Assembly (NCBI GenBank): GCA_011319805.1
Contig: SJRY01000244.1
Coordinates: 397,421-461,420 of the forward strand
Direction of reading: 5' to 3'
Length of the DNA: 64,000 bases
Source of the DNA: Macrocybe gigantea
Taxonomy: Eukaryota; Basidiomycota; Agaricomycetes; Agaricales; Callistosporiaceae
Shown in pieces: positions 35,050 to 47,111 of this stretch. The notes beneath the pieces are model-generated. The model did not search any database. It saw only the letters and a list, made by a program, of their open reading frames with translations, and had not been told where the DNA came from. Position numbers and translations under genes: made by a program. How positions within the stretch are numbered: position 1 is the stretch's first letter; each line of letters opens with the position of its first letter.

Positions 35050-37601
35050 TCATAGTGCGACGCTCAGTCCGACGCCCCAAGCCTCTTCCATTTTCGGCAT
35101 CATGTGTATCAAATTGGGATTGTTTGGAGGCTCGCCGTGCCCCCGGCTGTAATTCCGTGCGTGTGCCTTCTCTGATGGTGGAAGCGCGGACTTTGGTTCG
35201 GAGCTGGGCGATGACATGGATGTGCCCCCTCCCTTGCCTGTGATGGACGGCGATCCCTCGGGTGCTGCGGCGTTGTTGCTCTCCTGCATTTTCAAGCACT
35301 CCGCGCCGCCGTCAGATCGAACTGAATTGAGATTGTAACATGACTGTATGCACATAATCATGCGGAGGAACAAACGTACGATGTCGGTTCAGAGCGTCCA
35401 TCCGGGCAAACGGCTTATTACAGCCTTCGCAGACAAATGGTCGGTAGTTGGTATGCAGCTGTTCGTGGCGCTTGCAGTCATGTTGCCGCGCGAAGCCCTT
35501 CCCGCATCCTGGCCAATGACACTGGAATGGTTTCTCCTCGTTGTGAGATCGGATGTGTCCTGCACATGCATTGTCAGCGACGCAAAAAAGTTCCAGAAAA
35601 GACCAAGAATCGCACCTTTCAGGTTGAAGCTCCTCGTGAACGTGCTACCGCATCCTGGCACAGGACACTTGAAGTTGGCCTCTTGCTTCCTCCTCCTCTG
35701 GCTGGCGTTGGCCGTCCGCCCCGTGGTCACATTCGGCTTGGACACCGTCATCAGCGGAGCGCCTGTCACGCTTCCCGCGGAAGATGGCACTCGCGAGCCG
35801 GTCGCCGTTCCGGGTACATTCAAGCTATTCCCAAACTCGTACGCGTCCTGCTGGTCCCGATCACGCAACTCGTTGTACCGGATGCGCGGGCTCGCGTTGG
35901 GACTTGGGTACGGGCTCACTCTGTTCGAGCCAGATCCGCTAAGCACCACGCCAGTAGCTCCGTGTTCCGCGAGCTCACTCCAGGTCGCAGGACTGCCGCG
36001 CTCGGAGCGCGAGCCCGACGAGGCGCGGCGGATGTGGCGGCTCACAGAGACGCCAAGCTCGCCGGGAGTGGAAGACACGGAGAGGGACTGGGAATGATGA
36101 TGCTGCGATTGGCTAGCATGTATAAGCTCGGGCATGCGCATACCATTCGTGCCGAGGCCGGCAGCGCCAATCAATGGCGATAAAAACTGGGACTGATGCT
36201 GCTGCTGCGACGGTTGTGGGTACAGGTAGCTACTGCCTGCACCTCCGAGACCGAGACCTAGCCCGCCAGGGGCAAAAGAGGAATCGGAGGGCCCGGGCGC
36301 AAGAAGACCACTCCCAGGCCGGTAATCTTCAGACCTGGAAGCACGGTGGACACCTGACCTTGCACCAGTGTCAGATTTGCTCCGACGGAGGCCAAGATTG
36401 TTGAAGCCCGACATGTCGGGAGAGAGAAAGTTATGCATCCCTATACTGTCAGTGTCGTGCGTACGGTGTTGTTGTGGCGCTTGCTGCTGCTGAGCGCTGG
36501 AGGAGCTAGATCCAAAGGTGAAGTTGGATCCCAAGGTGGGCGGATGTGCGGTGCTCAAAAAGGGAGACTGCTGCGGCTGTGGTTGAGGCTGCTGTTGCTG
36601 AGGAGAAGGCAACAGATTGTTCCAATCAAGAGGCTCCAAGGATGTATCAGACTTGCTCCGTGATCGGGGAACTGAAGGAACGAGGAAGGACATGTCCGTG
36701 CTAGAATCCCGGCGTCGACTGTCGGAGGGAGAGAGGGCAGAAACGGCTGAGGCGAGGCAGAGGGAGAGCGCGAGGGCGCCGGCGCGGTGCCTGTAGAGAG
36801 CGCCGGAGAGACGGAGCGGGAAGTCGGATTTGATTTGTCGACAACGTCGAGCCATTGCGAGTGATGGGGTTCTACTGATACTACTGATGTGAAATTGCCT
36901 GATGAGCAAGGTGGATCACAAATCTGAAAACACATTTCACCTACTTTGGCGCAAAGATCCTAGTGGTTGTTGGTAGGAGTCCTGGTTGACATGATTAGCC
37001 GCCGTCGCTCCCCCACTGATTGGCGTCGCTGGCACTATGTGCAGCCGAGGACCTGCATTGGGATCGTCGTTGGTGTCACCATCTGGGGTGACAAGGACAG
37101 GTGGCTGGTCGGGCATGACAAGACGAGGTGGGGAAGGTGGTTTGGGTTGTGCCTGAGTCTGAGGCAGCTGGTGGTTGGACCAGGCGGGAGAGCGGAAAGA
37201 CAGGTTCTCGAATGAGGGGATAGTCGGTTCGCGTTGTACTGCTGGTACGGAGCGTGACTAGATGAGGTGGACGACGCTCTGGATCTAGTGTCATCATTGT
37301 CCGAATGAGCGGGTGAAGGGGAGCGATAGTCAAACTGCTGGAAAGGGGCGGCTGCGGCTGCGTCGTCGAACATGAGAAGAGAAGAGGCAGAGCCGGGATG
37401 ATCAAACTCGTGCGGATCGTAGACTTCCTCTGAAAAGGACGGGAAGGCTTGGATATGGTCAGAAAGATCGGAGTGCGAGGAAAACGGGGAGTTGTTGGCT
37501 GTGTAGTAGAGATCGATATGTTGGGAGCTCGGGGACGGTGGCTGGAGCTCGATGTTGTCGATATCGTTTATGTAGTTTGCGGAATCTTGGTGGAGATCCA
37601 T
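35050..37601 (-). CDS. Three-finger C2H2 transcription factor, Crz1-like layout
   Basis: The conserved 3' part is secure: an exon ending CGSTFTRSFNLK at about 35635, an exon completing GHIRSHNEEKPFQC, GKGFARQHDCKRHEQLH and KPFARMDALNRH, and a last exon to the stop at 35050. Three consecutive fingers of the types FTRxxNLKxH, FARQHDxxRH and FARxDALxRH recall calcineurin-responsive Crz1 regulators; the assignment is by pattern only. The N-terminus starts at the ATG at 37601 (ANYINDIDNIELQPPSPSSQ) and is Gln/Ser/Pro-rich. One frame break near 37233 reads as a missing base, since coding-like sequence continues in the next frame (REPTIPSFENLSFRSP). A 44-base intron near 36700 reconciles a second frame change. 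Confidence 0.75.
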
Positions 37602-38332
37602 GGCGAGGAGGAGGTATAAGTAACGGCGAGACCAGTGTTGTTTGTCTTTGGGCAATCACACAAACAATTTAAAACTCAGCTCAGCGCCCGTGTTTCGCAT
37701 CGCCCCCGAACCAAACCAACCCTGCAGATCAGCAATGGTAAAAAAGAACAAGAACTTGCCTATAGAAAAGCCATGTTTACTGCCTTGTTCTTCCAGCTAA
37801 CATCAATGTATCACCGCGCGCACAATATCATTACAAGGGATCTCCTTTGCAATGAACAATAATGTCGAATTGGTTTGAGCCAGTTCAGAAATTGAGTACC
37901 CACCATATTTGCACGGAGTTAGCAAGTCTCCTGCATCTTGACAGCTGAAATCAGATCAGGGAGAAAAAGTTTGCCGTTTGAAGAGTAGTCTATCCCTTTT
38001 GCACAAATGACGAACTGACGTTGATGAACTTTCTCATGTGCAGCATTGCATTGCGATGTAAAGCCATCATCTCAAAGATTCTCCCATGACGGACTGAATG
38101 TGCCCTACACACCAACAGATTCAGGTTGCAGATCTGGCACATTGTCGCAAACAGGACAACTGTTATCATACGACGGCGCTAATTAACAAAATGGAGACGG
38201 GACCAATCGACAGAGTCGGAACGGACCAGGGTCAACCGCCTCCGTCCACACCACGTGACGTGAATAGGTGGCTGCCCAGTGCCCATCCGTATTGGACGTT
38301 TTAGGTCACTCCTACCTCTCCTCATACCCACC
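37602..38332. promoter_or_regulatory. Divergent intergenic region, C2H2 factor and LRR gene
   Basis: 731 bases separate the two divergent starts. No clear TATA box or repeat is seen, and no other gene. Confidence 0.4.
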
Positions 38333-41011
38333 ATGTCCCGTATTCCTCAGCCATCTTCTACTCGCACTCCTGCCAAGGCCGCACCAACGACGCCCTCAAA
38401 GTCTCGCGTCGCTCCAACCCCAAAAGTCACGCCATCCAAACCTAGAGGAACCACAGTGTCGCTGCCTAGAACGTCCCAAAGCTCCCAGACTAAGGAGTCC
38501 GCTGGCCCGTCTCTGAGTGTCAAAGAAGCCATTGCTCTCCGCAGAGCAGAGGCGAAGAAGGTGCAGGCGCAACAACGGTCTGCCGACGCACACGGCGATT
38601 TCATCTCTCTCGAGAATGCATCTCCCGTAGCCGCTGTCCCTCGGGAAGAGGACATCCTTGGCCGGTGGTCCGTCAGGGAAACGATCGAGAGAGCTCGCAG
38701 CACTGGTAAATGTCTTCATTGGTTCCGTTTTTCTTGCTGAAACTCAATGATCAGGGCCATGGCCGACCAACCTCAAGGTTCACTCAATCTGGCAACTCGT
38801 TCGTTGAAATGCATCCCTTCTATTTTGTTTGAGATCCATCTAGGTGTCAAGCCTGATCCGCTCTCCTCCGTCCCGGAAGAACCGAGTTATCCGCATTCAT
38901 CAAACGCCGAGACCCCTCACCGGCGGGGTAGGCAGGACGCGCCGTCCTGGTTCGAGGCACAGGACTTGCAAGTCTTGAAAGCATGGAATAACGAGATCGA
39001 GCAAGTTCAGCATGAGATAGCCCTCTTTGGCTCCCTGAAAACGGTCGATGTACGTCTGATCCGGACCTCTTGTGTTACCTTGGGTTAATATGAAGTTCCT
39101 GTTCCGTTTCATCAGCTCCACAAAAATAAACTGACGTCTTTGCCAACCACCTTCGGCGATCTCACCGCGCTCACTGTCCTGGACCTTTCCCATAACAACT
39201 TGACCTTCCTACCCCCAAACATTTTCGCCCTCCCCGAGTTGACCGCCCTGAATCTTTCACACAACGACCTCTCAGAGCTCCCATTCAATGAACCCTTTAA
39301 ATCCCCCAGTGGGAACACGAAACGATACTCTTCCTTCGGAAACAGCTTTTTCGCTCCGACCATCACGCGTGCAACGTCTCCTCTGCCTCGGCTAGTTACG
39401 CTCGACGTGTCGCACAACAAAATAGGCGCAGGCACAATCGATCTTGAGATTCCACCCGGCTTGACGAAGCTAGATCTTTCTGGCAACCCCCTGGGGTACG
39501 GTGATCCACGTTGTCGAACATTGTTGCAGACACTTGGCGGCTTAGCGAAGCTGAAAGAATTGCAACTCGAGCAAGCACAAATCGACGATGACGCCTTTCC
39601 TCCGGACTTGTTCACTGCGACTCCGTTCCCAACTCTTCAACTACTTGATCTTGGCAAGACGAAAGTGACAGAGAAAGCCGTTGCACAAGCATTGCGTAAC
39701 ACGAAACAGCAAATCCAGTACGGCGTTACGACAGAGAGTCCTCCACCGGGTGTCGTCCGCGTTGTTATTGGCAATATGGTCGTCAAGGAGGCTTGGGAGA
39801 TCGAGCTGGAGCGCAATTCAAAGAGTCGTGCGGCAAGACATCCTACGCCGACTCCCGAGGCAGATGGCGATGGTCCGTTTTCGCCCAGCGCGCAGAATGT
39901 CTTTAGCAAGACAAAACCCGAAGTGGTCAAAGAGGCTTGGGAGATCGAGGCTGAGCAAGGCCTTTCGACTGAGGGTGGCAGGCGGAGGGCACGTGCCGCC
40001 GCCGCCGCCGCCGCCGCGGAGCCCAAGGACGCAAAACCCAAAGCTCCGGTGGGGCTCGGGCTGCCATCCACGCCAGGGCATTCGCCCAAGGCGAGCACGT
40101 CCACACCGACGCTCTCCAGCCCCGAGTTTTACTCCGAGGCCACGCACACGCTCACCCTCCCGCCATCCGCGCCGCCCTCGAAGGCTCCCATCCACGCTAG
40201 GGCGTTCTCCCTCGTGAGCACCATCTCGTCTCTCAACCTCGCGAGCAAGACCGAGCTCGTCGTTCCGGCGCCAACGCTACCCCTAGAGGTGATCGCGGCG
40301 CAGCCCTTTGCTGGTACACTCAAGGTCCTCAACCTCGTCAACCGCCGCATGGACAAGTCGTTCAGCCTCCCGTCGACGCCGCTATCAGATTTGCTTCCGA
40401 GCCTGGAAGAGCTCAGTCTCGAAGGGTGCAGTCTGCCGGATCTTGTCACGATCACGCGCTATGGACCGTCTCCAGGGTCCGTCACGCCACCCCGCGCATC
40501 CGAGGCGCTCCTTCCGCTCGTGACGAAGCTCTTCCCGAGACTGCGAACGTTGAACTTATCATACAACGCGCTGAGCAGCGCGGCGCTCACGACCGACGTC
40601 TTGGCTGCGCTGATCCTCGCGACAGATGAACGGACGGGGCTCCGGCATCTCCGCTTGCGCGGAAACAAGATTGCGGCGCTTGACGGGTTCCAAGCCCTCG
40701 CGATGATGTTCAAGGGGAACAGAGACGTGCCTGGCTGGAAGCTCGAGGAGCTCGATCTCAGGGACAACGAGATCGGCAAGCTTCCACCGGAGCTCGGTCT
40801 GTTGCCGCTAGACGTCTTTTTGGTCGATGGCAACACGTACGTTTCCTCTCCGTTTGTTTCGCGTCTATGATCTGCACATTAATTTTGCGTTTTTTTCTTA
40901 ATTTTTTTTCCTCGTCTATTTCCCCTCAGATTCCGAGTTCCGCAGCGACGGGTCTGGGAGCGAGAAGGTACGAAGGGGCTGTTGAGCTGGCTCAGAGGCA
41001 GAATTGAATAG
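38333..41011 (+). CDS. Leucine-rich-repeat protein, LRRC40-like
   Basis: Exons 38333-38705, 38778-39049, 39116-40836 and 40930-41011 give 815 residues. After a Ser/Thr/Pro-rich leader and a helical segment (VKEAIALRRAEAKKVQ), the LRR series starts across the first splice junction (SLNLATRSLKCIPSILFE). Clear repeats follow: LTVLDLSHNNLTFLP, LTALNLSHNDLSELP, LVTLDVSHNKIG, LTKLDLSGNPLG and later LRTLNLSYNAL and LEELDLRDNEIGKLP. An Ala-run and charged spacer interrupts the repeats in the middle. The C-terminus (VDGNTFRVPQRRVW...LLSWLRGRIE) is the usual LRRC40 cap. The first intron must end at ctcaag (38777) rather than the nearer cag to keep frame. Likely a protein-binding scaffold; role unknown. 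Confidence 0.85.
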
Positions 41012-41416
41012 AGGTGATCTTGATCTTCCTTTTGATACCTGATTGGGTATGAAAAACCGACTCGATTGCGACTGTACATCGTGACATCCCAGAAAACAGT
41101 GTCAAGATACGGTAATATACATTCCTAAGGTACCTCTGCGGGATGAGTAAGACTGATGAATAAGAGATTATGTCATTTGAGAAACGAAGGATGGGGTGTT
41201 TGACACAGCATGGGAACGATCGTGAACCAAGTGAGCCGGCGGGCCAGATCTTGAACCGAGATTTCGAAACAGATCTGAGCAATGATGTTGTATCTTGCGT
41301 CGTGATTGATAGTCCATAGCTGATACCTCGATGCTTTGATGGTTCACTGAGACGAAGCAGATGAAGGAGATAGGAAAGCAAGAATGATGTCTAGGGTACC
41401 TCCGAGGGTGAATCAT

Positions 41417-43567
41417 CTATATTCGTGGTACAGCGTTTTGATGGGTATTCTCTGAGTGGGTAGGGTAATGAACCAAGTGAATGCGCTCGTCGTAGCTGGG
41501 TCTGTCAGCAGCCGAGCTGGAGACGACGAATTCACTGCTACTTGGGTCCACAGTAGAGGCCGATGTAGCAGGTCGAAGCTCGGCTCGTCTGGCGCCTGCG
41601 CCGCTGACACCGAAGGCTTGCCCAAAATCCATCTTTACGCGCCCATCAGAGTCGAGATGGCCGTGTCCATGAGTGTACGATTTTCCCCGCCAATAATCGA
41701 CATAAAATCGAATGGAGCCAGCGATCTCCACCGCAAAATCCGCTACAAACGTTGGGACAAGTGAGGAAACGAGATAAGATGCATACTAAAATGACTAGCG
41801 CACAGAAGTTTATTCTGAAACGAGGAAAAGAAAGGGCATCAATCAGAAGCTCTGTGACAGGTGATGATGCTAAAACACTAACGAGTCCCACAACGGCCTC
41901 CAGATGCTGGTGGGTGGCATTCCAGGTTTTCGACTGTATTCGGCTGAGGTGTACGCCCACATCATGAAGCCGGAGAATATCACCATCTAGCACTCATGAT
42001 GTACAAAGCATCGGAAATGATATACACGTTACGAACCTCTATGCAGATACACAATGCGTTGAGGCCATCTGCGATGTTGGTCGTAGTCCAATACTGCGTT
42101 GCTACAAGGAGATAAGTGGCCCGCTACATGTAGATGAATCAGAAGCAACGGTCTACATGTAATGACACGCCCTTCGAGCATTTCGAACTGTCAAGGTCCA
42201 TCATGGAACTGCGACGACAAACACGAAAATTGTGCACTTACGACGAACGTTTGGTAAAAGGTGAACATGACGATGAGCTTGATACACAGGAATTTTGCCA
42301 GCGGGCGACGCCCGTGTAGTTCATCCTTCGTCAGCCATAAAACACGAGCAAACCATACAGCGCCACACTGCCATTTCAAAAATCAGATTTAGACCGTCGT
42401 CTTAACAGGGGTCGCACCTGATACTGGCAAAGTCGACGGCTTCGAGATACAGGTTGGCAAAATGGGGATTCCAACCCGCTGATTGACACAGAACATTGTA
42501 CTTTTCGCAGATTATGCACAATGGATACCACTAAGAAATTGATTCAAAATACGGCGCCATAAAGTGAAACGGAGAGACACGCACACGGTCTGATGATAAC
42601 GTATTGCAGGGACCACTTGTGATGTATATTAGACATCAAAGGTATGGCCGGTGCATGATTTTACTTGACTGTGTACATGAAATACGCCTATAGATATCCT
42701 GTCAAGTATCTGGTCGAGACGACGGATGGTTACATGCCTTGGTCGGTCTGTATCTCCAGCAGCAAAACTGCCAGGCGGTGAGCACTCTACAAAGCAAGGC
42801 AATGTGGTTTATCACTCACTGGCAATGGTAACGGGCGCTGTCCTTTCTGGCTATAGCATTTTCCGCCTTGTGGCCAGAGGCCGTTGAGGCAACGTATTCA
42901 AGAGAGTAATCTACAGAAGATATCAACGCGACGTTGAAGAGTGATGGTGACGATCCGAACAAGAAAGCGCTTAGCGTCACCGCCTTTGCTAGCGTCAGAT
43001 TGATGAAAGTTTTCGGCCCACACAGCCACGTACTTCATAAGCTAAGGGGGATGAATTTAAATACATTCTTCGCAGACGAGGAGAGTTGCGACGCACCAAC
43101 TTCGATGAAAGAATAGTATGTGTAGCTCCGGAAGAAGCGATAGGAAAAGAATGAGATGACAGCATAGACTGGTGGCATATACAAGATGCGTAGTCTGCAT
43201 AAAGGTTGTGGTGAGGACCGAGCAATGCCAAGATAACAGTCCGTCCGCACATTTGGCGTTGCTCCCGGCGGTTAGTGTAACTCCTGTAGAAAAATCATCA
43301 GGGGCCGCTTTTGAAATTCGTGATGACATACCTGCAGTGTCGCAGAACGGAAATGATGGAGATGATGACAGTCTGGCATCGAGGGGATGAATTGGTCGAG
43401 ACCCGAGTGTCTAATCGAGTACTTAAACGGCTACTCACAGCCAGGGCGCAGGCACCTGCGACGGCCCAGCCTATTCTATGGGCGTCCCAATTTATGCCAT
43501 TCGAGTCCCAAAACTTGGACTGGTCTGTTTCAGGAGTGTTGGGGGATTCGCATATGGTCTGTGACAT
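41417..43567 (-). pseudogene. TMEM184/Ost-alpha (DUF300) membrane protein with frame breaks
   Basis: The upstream exons are clear and in phase: 43567-43439, 43372-43332, 43283-43251, 43194-43097, an 8-base exon 43041-43034, then one starting at 42983. They encode INWDAHRIGWAVAGACALA, ISVLRHCRSYTNRREQRQ and ILRILYMPPVYAVISFF with FRSYTYYSFIEVAYE, hallmarks of the DUF300 family (vacuolar Hfl1 in fission yeast). Further down lie FCCWRYRPTK, AYFMYTV, LQYVIIRP, TKDELHGRRPLAKFLCIK and, near the end, DFAVEIAGSIRFYVDYW. The block GLLVFYG/LTKDELHG is split by a one-base slip inside an exon at about 42334, and another slip occurs near 42834. So the gene is broken as read; a sequence error is the other explanation. 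Confidence 0.75.
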
Positions 43568-44239
43568 GGCACTGCGCCAGGCGGGAGAGAGGCCGGCTAG
43601 TAAGAATAGGCGGGTGAAATGAGGGGTGGAAGAAGAAGCGTGGGTGCCCACTGCCCTTGGCTGCGGTGCGCTACACGTGCCCTGATGAAAACAAGTTCCC
43701 CGCAAGGCCTGTTCGGGATGCGGCTGCCATCATGCAGCATGTTGCCGGCGGAATGGTCTCGACGTCGGGGCGATGACGGCTAGCTGGACGTCGATGTGTG
43801 TTAGGCCTTATGCGGACTAGATGGACTATCTTATCACGATGACTGTATTAACGTTGGAGACAATTTACGAATTTGCAAAAACCGGCGACTGGATGCAACG
43901 GAGAAGTTCAGGAAACGACGCCAAGCACGGCGTTCGGGAGCGTCATCGCCGTCGTCGCTGGTGTTGAGCGACTTGCGAGTATCGGGAAGCCCGGAAGAGA
44001 ACTTCACACGGCTGGTGCAGGGGAAACTCGGGCATGGGTCTCACCCTCGCCCTCCTCTCCCATCATCCTGTCTTCTCCGTCGCCTCGCCCAGCCCCGAAC
44101 GCACGGAACACCGCCCAGACGACACCGATTCCCAGCCCGCACATCGCTCTGGCAGATCAATCTGGCCCAATCACCTTATTACCAGCCTCGGCAGACCCAC
44201 ACCTCCCCCTCCCGTGGTCTCCGAAACCCTCCGCTCATC
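43568..44239. promoter_or_regulatory. Divergent intergenic region
   Basis: The frame of the next gene is open back to 43961 but without a convincing protein; this is more likely leader and promoter sequence. Confidence 0.35.
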
Positions 44240-46706
44240 ATGGGGCATCCCGGTCTTCAATATAGTCCAAACATCTCCAGTGGGCCTGTCGTGTCCACCT
44301 CGAGCGGCGCCCTGCCCACTCAGCCCTCCTTCCGTGCGCCCGCGCACAAGCATGCGCACCATCTCCATTCCATCCCTCCTCGCGAGAAAAGCACTCGCAC
44401 TCTAATCATCGATCACATGCTCTGGGTTCATGGTAAGCTATGCTGCTTCTCTGGAATGCCCTTCCATCTGTTCATAAATATACCTCCAGCTCGGACACGT
44501 TTTGCTCAGGCACGCGCTGAACTCGGAATGACGGATCGCACCGGCGGCCCATCGTCTCCGAATTACGTCCACAGGACGCGCCCCGAGAACTATGAAGAAG
44601 ACGACGAAGAGGGTAGCGAGGGGGAGGATATCATCTCGCTTAAATCCAGAGCAGGGGATTCTGGTGGCCATGACGTTGAAGAAGATCGGCTTGGCGCTCA
44701 GGATTTACCCTTCGCAAGAACGCTGAGACTCCGTGCAGAAGGACTTGAGAAGGTTGTCACGTCCATGCTAGAGCAGCCACCTCCTGTTCACCCCATCAAT
44801 GACGAGGATATATTGACCCCTCCTACCTCACCTCGTTTGAACCCATCAAGCGTACCAGGCGATAAACGGCACCCTCACACATTACCGAACGGCGTGCGCT
44901 TGAGATTGGCATTGGGCACGATCATCAATGATCTCTTTGCCCGCCAAGCACCCACACCACCTTACCGCCATCAATTTCAACAACCAAAGTCTTCTGAGAA
45001 CTCTCCTGTTCTTCAAACACCAAGCTATGCAATAGCGACATTACCTCCCGCCTTAGCGACGTTATCAACTGTCTGTGCCGCACATGCAATGGCATACACT
45101 CACCACTCTTCCTTCAGCCACGCAGGCTATACACTACAGGTATGTTTCTGCGGGCATGTTGACCCTGCTCGTCGATATTTATCACTTCTCCAGCAAAACC
45201 AACGATTTCCAAGCTTTCCTGTGGCAAGCCCCCGCGCGCATTCCCTGTACATGGCTGGCGCAGATCCTCGCACAGCAAATTCTCCTCCTGCATTCCGCTG
45301 TCCCCGTCACTTGCACACTGGGTGTGAGATATGCGTTGAAGCAAGGTCGGGTGGCCGACAGAACGGTGCCAGTCGTGGAAGATCACGGTCATTCACCGAT
45401 AATCGAGCGAATGCCTGGAAGGGGATGCCAGGAGGCATGGCTCCGGGAGGTGGAGGTATATCAGGTTGGCAGGACGGTAGTGGGATTGGTTCGGGGCTGC
45501 TGAGACCTGGAGTCGAAGGCAGCTGTTTGCGTAGGAAGACGACGCTCGACTTGTCAGAGGAAAGTTCTTCATCTCCCGGCTCTTCTGGCTCCGGGAACAC
45601 GAAGCTTTCAGAGCTCATCTCGCGATTCATCAAGCTTTCTGCCTTGGTAGCGTCGGAGTTGGGCTTGGAATCAAGAGAAGAGGAGGAAGAACCCCAGTCT
45701 TCCACATCTGGCGATCCTGGGCGTTACCCGGGAAGCGCCGATAGCGACTGGCGTAGCACTATGCCAACTGGATCAGAACAACACCGAGGCGAATTCTCAC
45801 CCCTTTCTACTCCCATGTCACCAACCGGCAGAGCGTCACTCCAGGTTAATGACAGGATGCGGGATTACGCATTGCGCCCGACGCGACAGTGGTATCTTTT
45901 ACTTGCCGGGTTGCTCACGCGCGCCGTTCTGGAGGGCTACCTTACCGCCGGATGGAGAGGATCTCAACCTGTGGAATGTCTGTTGACGGTTGGATTGGGT
46001 CTCGCAGAGAATGCCGAGAATGAAAAGGAGCCCGAGTCTGGTTTCGAGGAATTTGACCCTGACGACCTTCCGACTCTTGTCGAAGCTATTAAGACTCTTT
46101 TCCCCGCACTCAGAGGTATGAATAAGAACCAAGCGGAGGAAGAGTACGAGCTGGAGATGTTAGAGCGGCTCGGAAGGGTGAGCTTCTCATTGTGACCCTG
46201 AAATTTTCGAAAATTGGACACTGATTCTTATGTGCGGTTTTACGATGTACATAGTTCTTTGATATCCCCGCGTCAACTCCAGACCTTTCGACGCATATGG
46301 AAGACCTTGCTTGGCAATACCCCGCCGAGCCCGTAGAACGGGCAGCCATACGCTTTTGCGAGGCCATCGCGCGCTGGAGAGGAAAGCCAGAGCTCGAAAC
46401 GGTAAGCCAGTTACATCTCCTGTCCGACGTCGATCAACCGTCATATTATAGTACAAGATACCCAAGCAATCGACGCATAACGACCACGAAACGTCCAACG
46501 ATCCGTCTTTGCCTATGGAGTCCCTTGTCCACTCCAACCCGACCTCGCCCTCCTCGATAGCCAACAGGAAGGTGAAACGAAAGCCTTCCATAGACGTCTA
46601 TTTCGCTCAACGCATGCTCCGCATCTCGACCGGATGGAACCCAAACAAGCGACCCCGTTCGCCAGATGACGGTCGACCTGGATCATTCAAACGAGTGCAT
46701 ACCTAG
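44240..46706 (+). CDS. Conserved-looking protein of unknown function, 742 residues
   Basis: Exons 44240-44432, 44490-45139, 45194-46177, 46255-46401 and 46452-46706. The ATG chosen (MGHPGLQYSPN) begins coding-like sequence; the frame is open further upstream. Two introns (57 and 54 bases) are multiples of three and would also read through, but both have strong borders (gtaagc...ccag, gtatgt...ccag). Visible parts are a His-rich leader, DHMLWVHARTRFAQARAELGM, an acidic stretch, a helical segment (RLALGTIINDLF), a long disordered middle, then a folded C-terminal part (QWYLLLAGLLTRAVLEGYLT, FFDIPASTPDLSTHMEDLAWQYP) and a basic end. No membrane segment is certain and no known family is recognised. 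Confidence 0.7.
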
Positions 46707-47111
46707 CCGAGGGTCGGGACGAAGGGCTTTGTTTTGTCATGACCTGGGTTGATGACCAACGCTTCTCCTACGACAGGTATATTCTGCTAAAGTTATTCAA
46801 TCTAGTCGCTGTGTTTTTTATTTTATTTTTCTTCGTGCCGTGCTGTATATGTTGCTGTAGATTTTTTTGGGCACTTGGGTCTTGTATTTTTAGTTGATGG
46901 AGAGAAGCTTGTGTAGCCCATATCATGATAAACTCTTATACCACTGATCAGTCGTGCAAGCAGTTGAGTGCTGTTTCCCAAAGTCTGTGAGGTATATCAG
47001 AATTACACGTGACCCTCATCTTCTCTTTGCCATTCGCCGACCTCTACGAATCCTTCAATTTCCTTGTCTTCTCTTTTATCGAAACAACTTAGTGAGCATT
47101 AGCATTCGACG
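46707..47111. other. Intergenic, 3' flank and promoter
   Basis: T-rich runs after the stop at 46706 fit a 3' untranslated region. No gene is seen before the ATG at 47112. Confidence 0.45.

Noticed and set aside
36640..36760. Second frameshift in the Crz1-like factor
   Set aside because: A 44-base intron ending at ctag joins the two coding-like frames in phase; a break is not needed.
38700..38800. Apparent frameshift in the LRRC40-like gene
   Set aside because: Using the acceptor at ctcaag (38777) instead of the nearer cag restores frame and joins the first LRR block, so the gene is intact.
39990..40025. GCC-repeat run as a mobile or regulatory repeat
   Set aside because: It lies within an exon and encodes an alanine run in the LRR protein spacer; ordinary low complexity.
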